Under the pieces are notes generated by a model. It was not told the origin of the DNA. It made no database searches and saw nothing but the letters and a program-made list of their open reading frames with translations. Below are positions 17,517 to 25,429 of a stretch of DNA of 64,000 nucleotides, in pieces. The stretch covers positions 1 to 64,000 of the forward strand of contig QCPT01000001.1 of assembly GCA_003212415.1 (NCBI GenBank), read 5' to 3'. Made by a program: the position numbers and the translations under genes. Each line of letters starts with the position of its first letter. Within the stretch, counting starts at the first letter, position 1. This DNA comes from Pelagibacteraceae bacterium AG-439-F23 (GTDB lineage Bacteria > Pseudomonadota > Alphaproteobacteria > Pelagibacterales > Pelagibacteraceae).

Positions 17517-17792
17517 CTATTTTTGCATTTTTTTTGCAGATTTCACTACATTCATTATTCCAGCAACTACACCTACAAAAAAAAATATTAAAATTAACCA
17601 TGGCTTAGTACCAAACCAATTGTCTAAAATAAACCCAATAATTGTCCCAACTGCAACAGCGGACACTAATTCAGTGCTCATTTTGAAAGCAGCACCCATA
17701 CTTGAGGATGTTTGTTCATTTTTTAAAGATTTTCTGGACTTTGCTTTATTTTTTGCAATTTTTAAGCGAGTTTTAAACTGATCTTCTGACAT
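17517..17792 (-). CDS. atpI: AtpI/AtpZ-like ATP synthase assembly protein
   Basis: A 91-aa protein with a charged N-terminus and two helices (about 40-55 and 62-82) around GTIIGFILDNWFGTKPW, the pattern of AtpI/AtpZ (DUF) proteins preceding atpB in alphaproteobacteria. Thought to help c-ring assembly or Mg/Ca handling. It starts 7 nt after the smc stop, so the F0 genes may share transcripts with smc. Confidence 0.85.
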   Translation of the reverse strand: MSEDQFKTRLKIAKNKAKSRKSLKNEQTSSSMGAAFKMSTELVSAVAVGTIIGFILDNWFGTKPWLILIFFFVGVVAGIMNVVKSAKKMQK

Positions 17793-17799
17793 TGATTAT

Positions 17800-20373
17800 T
17801 TATGCAACCATACTTTCAGCTTTTTGAAGATCTACCGCAACTAGCTGACTAATGCCTTTCTCTGGCATTGTTACGCCGTATAGTCTATTCATTTTTGACA
17901 TCGTTAGAGCATGGTGCGTAACAATAATAAATCTTGTAGAAGTAATTTTTGTTAATTCAGATAGGAGGTTGCAAAATCTTGTAACATTTGCGTCATCGAG
18001 TGGAGCATCAACTTCATCCAAAACACATATTGGTGATGGATTAGTTAAAAAGACTGCAAAAATTAAAGATAGAGCTGTTAAAGCTTGCTCTCCTCCAGAT
18101 AGCAATGTTATTGATTGAAGTCTTTTCCCTGGAGGACTAACTAACATTTCTAAACCTGCATCTAATGGATCATCAGAGTCAACTAACTCTAGTTTGGCAC
18201 TACCTCCATTGAATAGTTTTGTATATACCTCATTAAATTTTCTATTTACCTTTTCAAAGGCTTCTAATAATCTTTCTCTTCCTTTCTGATTTAATTCGGT
18301 AATACTTTCTTTGAGCTTAATTATAGCAGTTACAAGATCTTGTCTGTCTTTTTCCATTTTTTTTATTTCTTCTTCATATTTTGAAGTTTCTTCATCTGCA
18401 ATTAAATTTACCGAACCTAATTTTTCTCTTTCCCTCTTTTTTTTGTCCAAAAGTTCTTCTTGAGCTACTGTGTCTGGAAACTTTTCCTCTTTTTCAAGAT
18501 TAGAATATTCTAGTAAATTATCTTCCTTTAAATTGAGTTCCGTCATAACTCTATCCAGCAAATCATTTCTTCTTTTATTTAATCCATCGATTGTTGCACC
18601 TGAACTGGCTTTTCTTTCTCTTATTTCAATGGAATTTTCTTTAGTTACATTTAGTTCATTTCTTAAATTAATTATTTTTCCATCAATTTCTTCAATTAAA
18701 ATTTCATTTTCATTTTTTTCTTTTTCTGAAATTCTTAGATTTTCAGATGTCTGACCTTTTTTTTCTGCTTGATTTTGTGGTTGTTTTTCTAATTCGTTTA
18801 ATTTTAAATTTTGTTTATTTTTTCTTTCATTTAATTCTATGGACATTTTTTCAGAATTATTTAACAAGTTTTTCCAACTCTCAATTTCTTGATCAATTAT
18901 TTTTATTCTTTCATTTCTCTTAACGGATTCTTTTTTTATATTTTGGTTTTTACTATAAGTTTCGGCATAATCATCTTGCATTTGTTTAATTGTTTCATTT
19001 TTTGAATTTAAATTTGAAATTAGATTTTCCCCCTCAATTTCTTTAATTTTCAAAATTAAGAAAGATAAACTTGTCTTACATTCTTCTAATAAAGTTATTG
19101 CTTCTTCGCTTTTATTTTCAGCAATTAAATTTTTAGCTTTATCCAATTGGTCGTTAGTAGAATTAATTGTTTCAAAATTTTTTTGTAAGAATTCTAAATT
19201 AAAATATTGAAGCAAATTATCCATTCTATCTTGTTCACTTTTTAGTGTTGATTTTGCTTGCTCAAGATCTTGATTAGATAATTTTTCAGTTTCGTAATAT
19301 TTAGAATCTATTTCAATTAGTTGGCTTTTCTCTTCTTTAAGTCTTTTTTCATTTGAATTAGCATCAATTACAATGCTTTTTTCTCTATCTATATCTTCAT
19401 CTATAACTTTTAAGGTATTTTTAATTGAATTTATTTCTTCTTCTATTCTTTCATTTTCTTCATCTAGTCCTTTTAGTTCTAGGTTTAATCTTTGTATTTT
19501 TGATAGATTTTCTATATTTTTTTCTCTAATTGGGGTTACTTTTTCAACTTCAATTTTTATTGTTCTTTCAATTTCTTCAAGTTTATTATTGAAATCTTTT
19601 ACTTTGTCATCTGCTTCTAAATTTATTTCATTTTCTAATTTTATTTCATGATCAATCTCTTTTAATTTTAAATAATAAAGACCAGATTCAACTTTACGAA
19701 TTTCTTCAGATATAGATTTATATTTTGCAGCTTCTTCAGCTTGTTTTTGTAGATTTGCTAGTTGTTTTTCTTGTTGCCTTCTTAATTCGTCTGCTCTTTT
19801 TAAATTATTTTCTGCAGCTCCTAATCTTAATTCTGCTTCGTGCCTTCTGACATGCAGTCCTGAAATGCCAGCCGCTTCTTCTAATATTGCTCTTCTATCA
19901 GAAGGTTTGGCGGTAACTAAAGCTCCTATTCTTCCTTGACTTATGATTGAAGGAGAATGGGCTCCTGTTGACAAATCGGCAAAAAACATTTGAGCATCTT
20001 TTGCTCTAACTTCTTTATTGTTAATATAAAATTTTGAACCTTTATCCTTTTCAATTTTACGTCTAATTTCAATTTCATCTAATTTGTTATACTGATGTGG
20101 GCCATCTTTATTATCATTTGACAGGTTAATAGATACTTCAGCAATATTTTTTGAAGGCTTATTAGAAGTTCCTGAAAAAATAACATCTTCCATCCCAGAA
20201 CCTCTCATACTTTTCGCGGAGGTTTCTCCCATGCACCACCTTAATGATTCAACTATATTTGATTTACCACATCCATTAGGACCAACTATTCCAGTTAATC
20301 CTTCTTCAATCAGAAAATTTGTTTTCTCTGCAAATGATTTAAATCCATTTAAATGGATTTTTTTAAACTCCAT
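17800..20373 (-). CDS. smc: SMC chromosome condensation ATPase, short form without recognisable hinge
   Basis: An 857-aa protein. Heads are intact: Walker A GPNGCGKSNIVESLRW (residues 31-46), signature LLSGGEQALTALSL (757-770), Walker B PICVLDEVDAPLDDANV (781-797) and the IVTHHALTMSKM switch. Between them lie two coiled-coil arms of about 250 residues. Bacterial SMC is usually near 1150-1200 aa with a glycine-containing hinge of about 150 aa in the middle; here the middle (about 390-450) is a short helical stretch with AENKSEEAITLLEECKTS and no hinge-like sequence. The mutY-dciA-dsbA-smc context supports orthology to SMC rather than RecN or Rad50, and no CxxC zinc hook is present. Confidence 0.88.
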   Translation of the reverse strand: MEFKKIHLNGFKSFAEKTNFLIEEGLTGIVGPNGCGKSNIVESLRWCMGETSAKSMRGSGMEDVIFSGTSNKPSKNIAEVSINLSNDNKDGPHQYNKLDEIEIRRKIEKDKGSKFYINNKEVRAKDAQMFFADLSTGAHSPSIISQGRIGALVTAKPSDRRAILEEAAGISGLHVRRHEAELRLGAAENNLKRADELRRQQEKQLANLQKQAEEAAKYKSISEEIRKVESGLYYLKLKEIDHEIKLENEINLEADDKVKDFNNKLEEIERTIKIEVEKVTPIREKNIENLSKIQRLNLELKGLDEENERIEEEINSIKNTLKVIDEDIDREKSIVIDANSNEKRLKEEKSQLIEIDSKYYETEKLSNQDLEQAKSTLKSEQDRMDNLLQYFNLEFLQKNFETINSTNDQLDKAKNLIAENKSEEAITLLEECKTSLSFLILKIKEIEGENLISNLNSKNETIKQMQDDYAETYSKNQNIKKESVKRNERIKIIDQEIESWKNLLNNSEKMSIELNERKNKQNLKLNELEKQPQNQAEKKGQTSENLRISEKEKNENEILIEEIDGKIINLRNELNVTKENSIEIRERKASSGATIDGLNKRRNDLLDRVMTELNLKEDNLLEYSNLEKEEKFPDTVAQEELLDKKKREREKLGSVNLIADEETSKYEEEIKKMEKDRQDLVTAIIKLKESITELNQKGRERLLEAFEKVNRKFNEVYTKLFNGGSAKLELVDSDDPLDAGLEMLVSPPGKRLQSITLLSGGEQALTALSLIFAVFLTNPSPICVLDEVDAPLDDANVTRFCNLLSELTKITSTRFIIVTHHALTMSKMNRLYGVTMPEKGISQLVAVDLQKAESMVA

Positions 20374-20381
20374 TCACTAAC

Positions 20382-20963
20382 TTATATCAGTTTTTCTAAA
20401 AATTTTTTCAATTTTTTGTAGTTTGTAGGATTATCGAACTTTTCTCCATTAATAATTAATGTAGGAGTTGCTTCTAATTTGAATTTTTTGGCACCTTCGA
20501 TTCGGTCTTCTAAAATATGATCCTCAACTTCTTTATTGCTTAGGCAATTCTCCACATCTAATTTGAAAGCCGATTTATCAATAAATTTTTTGATATTCTG
20601 ATTAAGTTCTTCAATTGTATTTCCCTTTACCCATTTATCTTGATTATCAAATAAATAATGAAGAATTTCTGAATTTCCATCATTTCTACAATGTGCAATT
20701 TTTGATGCATTCATTGCGGCCATATCTAAAGGGAAGTTTTTGAACTCTATATAAACATGTCCTTTATCAATAAAGTTTTCTTTTAAGCTCGGATAAACAT
20801 TTTTGTGAAAATTTGCACAATGGCTACAGGTTAACGATTCAAAAATTATAATTTTAATTTTTGCATCTATGCTGCCTTCGGATATTGTCTTAATTTCAGC
20901 TTTTAGACTTACTGGTAAAAAATAAAATATAGCAAATAAGGTTGTAATAATTATTTTTTTCAT
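20382..20963 (-). CDS. DsbA/DsbG-like secreted thiol oxidoreductase
   Basis: A 193-aa protein with a cleavable signal (IIITTLFAIFYFLPVSLKAE) and a thioredoxin fold with DsbA-type active site FESLTCSHCANFHKN (CSHC) and the cis-Pro region LEATPTLIINGEKF. Two further cysteines (HCRND, NCLSN) may form a structural disulfide. Likely catalyses disulfide formation in the periplasm. It overlaps the dciA-like stop by 4 nt (ATGA) and ends 8 nt before smc, an alphaproteobacterial gene order. Confidence 0.88.
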   Translation of the reverse strand: MKKIIITTLFAIFYFLPVSLKAEIKTISEGSIDAKIKIIIFESLTCSHCANFHKNVYPSLKENFIDKGHVYIEFKNFPLDMAAMNASKIAHCRNDGNSEILHYLFDNQDKWVKGNTIEELNQNIKKFIDKSAFKLDVENCLSNKEVEDHILEDRIEGAKKFKLEATPTLIINGEKFDNPTNYKKLKKFLEKLI

Positions 20964-21442
20964 CTTGGTTTATATATTTTACTTAATTCTAATAAAGATT
21001 TTTTAATTTTATCGTTTTTAATATTATCTATCTTTTTTATGTGTTCTCTTTTTGTCGCATTAACCACTTTTTTTTCTATATTTTTTTCATATTCTCCTTC
21101 AAAAGTATTTAGTTTAATATTTTTTATTGCTTCATAGCCAAAATAGGCATTCATTTTATTCATTATATTTTTTTTTGAGTATTCCAAGTCAACTTCATTC
21201 CCTCTTTTAACCATTATGACTAAACAACTTCCTCCTAGTTTATTTGAACTTTTAAAAGATTTTGGGTAACAAACTTTAAATAGTTCATCTCCGACAATAT
21301 ATTTCCAATTATCTAGAGTCTGCGAGTACATATGACCTTTTTTATCAATTATTCTTTTTACTTTTGTGGGTAAAGTATTTTTAAAAGATCTTAATCCTTG
21401 AATGGATTTATATCTCTGCTTAGTATTATATTTGAGACTCAT
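20960..21442 (-). CDS. DUF721 protein, DciA-like
   Basis: The ORF track begins at 21583, but its first 47 residues are only antisense of mutY; the ATG at 21442 gives a 160-aa protein beginning MSLKYNTKQRYKSIQGLRSF. The N-terminal part with NWKYIVGDELFKVCYPKSFK is the DUF721 pattern; the GSCLVIMVKRGNEVDLEYS strand follows. DciA proteins work with the replicative helicase DnaB in bacteria lacking DnaC. The start codon abuts the mutY start with no space between (CATATG). Confidence 0.78.
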   Translation of the reverse strand: MSLKYNTKQRYKSIQGLRSFKNTLPTKVKRIIDKKGHMYSQTLDNWKYIVGDELFKVCYPKSFKSSNKLGGSCLVIMVKRGNEVDLEYSKKNIMNKMNAYFGYEAIKNIKLNTFEGEYEKNIEKKVVNATKREHIKKIDNIKNDKIKKSLLELSKIYKPR

Positions 21443-22432
21443 ATGAATAACAAAAACATACCAAAAAAAATTCTTTATTGGTACGATAATAATAAAAGGT
21501 TTTTGCCTTGGAGAAAAAAAGTTTCTTTGAAAAAAAGAGAATTTTATACTTTGGTTAGTGAGTTTATGCTTCAACAAACTCAAGTGAAAACTGTAATTCC
21601 TTATTTTCTTAACTTTATAAATAAAATACCAAATATAAATAGTTTAGCAAAAGTTAAAAATCAAACATTAATAAGATATTGGGAAGGCTTAGGATATTAT
21701 TCTAGGGCTAGAAATTTAAAAAAGACAGCTATAAAAATTTTAAAAGAATATAATGGTAGATTGCCTAGCACGATTGAAGAGTTAAAAACATTACCGGGCA
21801 TTGGAGATTATACTTCAAAGGCCATAATGGCCATTGCATTCAATAAAAAAATTATACCATTAGATGGAAATGTTGAGAGAATACTGAAAAGAGTTTTTTA
21901 TTTAAGAAAAGAAGATGAGATTTCAAAAGAATATCTAAATAAAAAAATAATTTTTTTTGGAACATCGGATAGATCAAGTGATTATGCACAAGCCATAATG
22001 GAGATCGGCGCTTTAGTGTGCAAACCGAATAATCCTCTATGTGTCAAATGCCCAATTTTATTAAATTGCATTTCATTTAAAAAAAATGATTTTACAATTA
22101 AAACTAAAAACAAATCTAATAAAACAAAATATTTTGAAGCAAAAATTTACCAAAATAATGATAAATATCTATTAGTAAAAAATAATAAATTTAATTTTTT
22201 AAAAAATATGCCAATTTTTCCAATGAATGAAGTTGAGGAAAGGAAATATAAATATTCGAATAGTAAAAAAATTAATATTAAATTATCAAATATGGATATG
22301 AAAATAATTTTAAATAAAGTTGATAGATTGCCAAATATAAAAAATAAAATTCTACTTAACCGCGCTAATACTAAATCAATAATTTTGCCTTCTTTTACAA
22401 AAAAAATATTTAGCTCAGTCTCAAAGATTTAA
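21443..22432 (+). CDS. mutY: A/G-specific adenine DNA glycosylase
   Basis: A HhH-GPD glycosylase of 329 aa from the ATG at 21443 (the 21398 start in the ORF track would extend into dciA). Seen: SEFMLQQTQVKTVIPYF with the catalytic Glu, the helix-hairpin-helix LKTLPGIGDYTSKAI, the catalytic Asp in PLDGNVERIL, and an intact 4Fe-4S motif CKPNNPLCVKCPILLNC (C-x6-C-x2-C-x5-C). Removes adenine opposite 8-oxoG. The C-terminal MutT-like domain is short and divergent. Its stop overlaps the next start by one base. Confidence 0.94.
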   Translation: MNNKNIPKKILYWYDNNKRFLPWRKKVSLKKREFYTLVSEFMLQQTQVKTVIPYFLNFINKIPNINSLAKVKNQTLIRYWEGLGYYSRARNLKKTAIKILKEYNGRLPSTIEELKTLPGIGDYTSKAIMAIAFNKKIIPLDGNVERILKRVFYLRKEDEISKEYLNKKIIFFGTSDRSSDYAQAIMEIGALVCKPNNPLCVKCPILLNCISFKKNDFTIKTKNKSNKTKYFEAKIYQNNDKYLLVKNNKFNFLKNMPIFPMNEVEERKYKYSNSKKINIKLSNMDMKIILNKVDRLPNIKNKILLNRANTKSIILPSFTKKIFSSVSKI

Positions 22433-23562
22433 TGAAAAAAATAGCTATCATTGGTGCTGGAATTTCTGGTTTATATCTTGCAAATTTATTAGAAAAAGAA
22501 AAAGATTTTGAATATAAAATTTTTGAAAAACGTTCCAAACTTGATTTAGAAGAAGGTTATGGAATTCAGTTATCAGTAAATAGCATTAAATTGCTTAATA
22601 AAATTGGTTTTAAAAATATACCTGCTTTAGATATTTTTTTTCCAAAAAAAGTTAATTTTTTTAAGTCAAATAATCCAAATAAAATATGTGATATAAATCT
22701 TACCCAATTTAATGATGATTTAAACAAATATACAACCACCAAAAGGTCAACTCTATTAAAATTTCTATTAAAAAATATCCCTAAAGATAAAATAAAATTT
22801 AACACAATTTTAAATAATATAGACTATAGCAATAATATTAAAGTTTATTTTTCATATGAATCAGAAGAAAATTTTGATTTTGTAATTATTGCTGACGGTG
22901 TTTTTTCTCAATCTAAATTAATAATATCAAAAGAAAATTTAAAACCGAAATATAACAATAGTATAGCTCTTAGAGGAAATTTTAATAAATATGATGATAA
23001 CAATATTTCAATTTTTATGGGATCAAATTTTCATTATGTAATTTATCCAGTTAATCAAAATAACGAATATAATTTCGTTGCAATTTTACAAAAAAAGTTA
23101 AAGGAATCAGAATTAAAAAATGAACAATTTTTTCAATCTGAAATTTTTATAAATTCCTTAAAAAAAACTTTAACCAATAATTCATTAATAAATTTAGAAA
23201 ATTTGACTGAAATTCGAGCTTTTCCTGTATTTGTTAGCAAAAATTTAGCTACCACAAATCAAAAAAATATTTTTTTATCTGGTGATGCCTTGTTTGCCTT
23301 CCCCCCATCTTTTGCACAAGGAGCTTCCCAAAGTATTGAAACGGCTCACGACATATTTGCAAGTATTATTAGTGGTTCTGACAATCTATATAAAAATAGA
23401 ATTAGTAGAATTCATTCAATAAATTGGAGATCAAAGCTTAATCATTTTGCATTCCATTTATCAAATCCAATCAATACATTAATTAGAAATATAATTTTGC
23501 AATATCTTTCAAAAAATAAAAAATTTCTTCAGAGTTATTTAGGTAAAATTTATAGAGATTAA
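22432..23562 (+). CDS. FAD-dependent monooxygenase of the UbiH/PHBH family
   Basis: A 376-aa flavoprotein hydroxylase: N-terminal AIIGAGISGLYLANLLEKE, the middle motif FDFVIIADGVFSQSKL (DG family motif) and the FAD motif LSGDALFAFPPSFAQGASQSIE. Group members hydroxylate aromatic rings. A ubiquinone-pathway hydroxylase is possible, since SAR11-like cells need several such steps, but nothing in the neighbourhood proves the substrate. Coupled to mutY by a one-base overlap and convergent with ccrM (4-nt overlap). Confidence 0.82.
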   Translation: MKKIAIIGAGISGLYLANLLEKEKDFEYKIFEKRSKLDLEEGYGIQLSVNSIKLLNKIGFKNIPALDIFFPKKVNFFKSNNPNKICDINLTQFNDDLNKYTTTKRSTLLKFLLKNIPKDKIKFNTILNNIDYSNNIKVYFSYESEENFDFVIIADGVFSQSKLIISKENLKPKYNNSIALRGNFNKYDDNNISIFMGSNFHYVIYPVNQNNEYNFVAILQKKLKESELKNEQFFQSEIFINSLKKTLTNNSLINLENLTEIRAFPVFVSKNLATTNQKNIFLSGDALFAFPPSFAQGASQSIETAHDIFASIISGSDNLYKNRISRIHSINWRSKLNHFAFHLSNPINTLIRNIILQYLSKNKKFLQSYLGKIYRD

Positions 23563-24632
23563 TGTGTTGGTCGCAATTTTTGTCTTAAATCATCAATTGG
23601 TTTAAGAGAATTTCCAGACTGATAATGCCAAAAAGTCCAACCATTGCAACTTTCAGCGCCAATTATTTTAGCTGCTACCTTATGAATTGAACCCTCTGAC
23701 TCTTGATATTTAATGCTTCCATCAACCATTATTTTTGCATTAATTTTTTTCTTTTGATCATAAATTTCTGTACCAGGTTTAATTAATCCCATTTCGATCA
23801 ATGAACCAAAAGGAACTCTTGGTTTAGTTCTATTGTTTTGTAAAGTATCTAAATATTCATCTTCAATAACTTTTGTATTTTTTAACCTTTTATTTGCAGC
23901 TTCAAAATAATTTTTTCCTTTTTCAATGCCACAATAATTTCTTCCAAGTTTTTTTGATACTACAGCTGTTGTTCCTGATCCCAAGAATGGGTCTAGAATG
24001 AAATCATTCTTATTTGAAGATGCTAAAATAATTCTGTGTAACAATGACTCGGGTTTTTGAGTTGAATGAACTTTTGTTCCATTATTTTTAAGTCTTTCTT
24101 TTCCGTTACAAATAGGCAAGTTCCATGTCGACCGCATCTGAAGATCATCGTTCAAACATTTAAGAGACTGATAATTAAATGTATATTTTGATCCTTCGTT
24201 TTTTGAAGCCCAAATTAATGTTTCGTGAGCATTAGTAAATCTTGTGCCTCTAAAGTTTGGCATAGGATTATTCTTATTCCAAATTACATCGTTAAGAATC
24301 CAAAAACCCAAATCTTGGATTATAGATCCAACTCTAAAAATATTGTGATAGCTTCCAATAACCCAGATAGTTCCATTTTTTTTTAAAATTCTTTTGCATT
24401 CAGATAGCCAATTTAATGTAAATTCATCATAACTCTTAAAATTTTTAAATTTATCCCATTTGTCATCAACAGCCATAACTTTTGATGTATCTGGTCTACT
24501 CAGCTCTTTTTTTAACTGAAGGTTATAGGGTGGATCTGCAAAAATAAGATCAAAAGTTTCGCTAGGAATTTTTTTTAACTCCCTAAGACTATCTCCATTA
24601 ATTATTTTGTTTTTTAAAATTGATTTAATCAT
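23559..24632 (-). CDS. ccrM: Cell-cycle adenine-N6 DNA methyltransferase, GANTC-specific CcrM type
   Basis: A 357-aa beta-class methylase closely following Caulobacter CcrM in length and layout. Motif IV DLIFADPPYNLQL, the segment IWVIGSYHNIFRVG, target region NPMPNFRGTRFTNAHETLIW, then motif I ILDPFLGSGTTAVVSKKLG, and a C-terminal domain ending ESCNGWTFWHYQSG, which is the alphaproteobacterial CcrM DNA-binding tail. It methylates GANTC after replication and couples gene expression to the cell cycle. No restriction enzyme is nearby, so this is a solitary methylase. See the promoter and GANTC cluster upstream. Confidence 0.95.
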   Translation of the reverse strand: MIKSILKNKIINGDSLRELKKIPSETFDLIFADPPYNLQLKKELSRPDTSKVMAVDDKWDKFKNFKSYDEFTLNWLSECKRILKKNGTIWVIGSYHNIFRVGSIIQDLGFWILNDVIWNKNNPMPNFRGTRFTNAHETLIWASKNEGSKYTFNYQSLKCLNDDLQMRSTWNLPICNGKERLKNNGTKVHSTQKPESLLHRIILASSNKNDFILDPFLGSGTTAVVSKKLGRNYCGIEKGKNYFEAANKRLKNTKVIEDEYLDTLQNNRTKPRVPFGSLIEMGLIKPGTEIYDQKKKINAKIMVDGSIKYQESEGSIHKVAAKIIGAESCNGWTFWHYQSGNSLKPIDDLRQKLRPTH

Positions 24633-24645
24633 TTTCTAAAAAACA

Positions 24646-24674
24646 ATTAGACTCCAAGCAAGAGTCGGGGTCAA
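24646..24674 (-). promoter_or_regulatory. Predicted ccrM promoter overlapped by GANTC sites
   Basis: Minus strand: TTGACC (24674-24669), 17-nt spacer, TCTAAT (24651-24646); each hexamer matches the sigma70 consensus at 5 of 6. One GANTC lies in the spacer 2 nt after the -35 and another runs into the -10. The inferred start of transcription is about 24640, giving a leader of under 10 nt before the ATG at 24632. Confidence 0.6.
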
Positions 24675-24726
24675 CCTATGATTGAATTAATTTGACTCCA
24701 CTTGTTGTCAATTTTTTTTGAGACTC
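24650..24726. promoter_or_regulatory. Cluster of four GANTC methylation sites
   Basis: GACTC at 24650-24654, GAGTC at 24662-24666, GACTC at 24694-24698 and GACTC at 24722-24726 (the last inside the rnhB 3' end). Simple base composition predicts about one GANTC per 350-400 nt here, so four in 77 nt is a strong local excess. All four have C or G in the middle, although A or T would be expected more often. Confidence 0.8.
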
Positions 24727-25286
24727 AATATATTGTGTATTGGTTTAAATGTTTTTCTATGAAATTTAGTTACCCCAAATTTCTTGATAGCTCTTAAATG
24801 TTCTTTTGTTCCATAGCCAGCGTTTAAATTCCATTTATAGCTTTTAAAATTTTTCGAAATACCAGTAATCAATTTATCCCTTGAAACTTTTGCAATTATA
24901 GAAGCCGCAGATATTTCCGGTATTTTTTGATCACCTTTAATTATAGTCTTTATAATATAATTTTTTATTTCAGGAGATTTATTTCCATCAACAAGAACTA
25001 TTTCTGGTTTTTTTTTAAGTTTTATAATAGCCCTTTTCATTGCGAGTAAACTTGCATTTAAAATGTTAATTTTTTCAACTTCTTTTAAAGAAGCAGAACC
25101 AATAGCCCATGTAGAATTTTTTTTTATATATTTTGCCAGGGTTTCTCTTTTAAATTTATTTAGTTTTTTTGAGTCTTTAATTTTTTTTTTATTTATATTT
25201 TTGTTTAAAATAACTGCTGCAGCATAAACGGGTCCAATTAAACTGCCCCTACCAACTTCATCTACGCCAGCAATAATCTTTTTCAT
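24708..25286 (-). CDS. rnhB: Ribonuclease HII
   Basis: A 192-aa enzyme with IIAGVDEVGRGSLIGPVYAAAVIL (catalytic Asp-Glu and the GRG ribonucleotide-sensing motif), IVLVDGNKSPEI (third acidic residue) and ISAASIIAKVSRDKLI (fourth region). It removes single ribonucleotides from DNA. Its ATG shares one base with the stop of a 44-aa upstream ORF (TAATG), suggesting translational coupling. In Caulobacter and relatives, rnhB and ccrM are also neighbours. Confidence 0.96.
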   Translation of the reverse strand: MKKIIAGVDEVGRGSLIGPVYAAAVILNKNINKKKIKDSKKLNKFKRETLAKYIKKNSTWAIGSASLKEVEKINILNASLLAMKRAIIKLKKKPEIVLVDGNKSPEIKNYIIKTIIKGDQKIPEISAASIIAKVSRDKLITGISKNFKSYKWNLNAGYGTKEHLRAIKKFGVTKFHRKTFKPIHNILSLKKN

Positions 25287-25420
25287 TAAACAAAGAAGAA
25301 ATGGTAAATTAACAAACCGATAATTAACCCTTTAATGAAAGTTAACCATAATGCAGCATAGTCTGATATATTAAATTTTTTTTGCCACCATTTTAAGCAT
25401 CTTTTATGTAATTCTATCAT
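25286..25420 (-). CDS. 44-aa single-helix membrane protein upstream of rnhB
   Basis: Below the ORF-track cutoff. Minus strand from ATG at 25420 to TAA at 25288-25286 reads as a coherent small protein: a basic start (MIELHKRCLKWWQKKFNI), then SDYAALWLTF and a C-terminal hydrophobic helix IKGLIIGLLIYHFFFV. Its stop overlaps the rnhB start by one base, and it fills almost all of the gap before the UDG gene. The Trp/Lys-rich head followed by one membrane helix is a typical small membrane protein shape. I recognise no family. Confidence 0.65.
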   Translation of the reverse strand: MIELHKRCLKWWQKKFNISDYAALWLTFIKGLIIGLLIYHFFFV

Positions 25421-25429
25421 TTTAATAAT

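Noticed and set aside
18470-19651. Long antisense ORFs (94 and 92 aa) inside smc
   Set aside because: Ser/Phe/Ile-rich reading of the complementary strand of coiled-coil codons; no independent motif or start signal.
21443-21583. N-terminal extension of the DUF721/DciA ORF to 21583
   Set aside because: The extra residues are only the antisense of mutY; the ATG at 21442 matches the family start.
23559-24632. Restriction-modification system around the methylase
   Set aside because: No endonuclease or specificity gene is adjacent; the protein matches solitary CcrM in layout.
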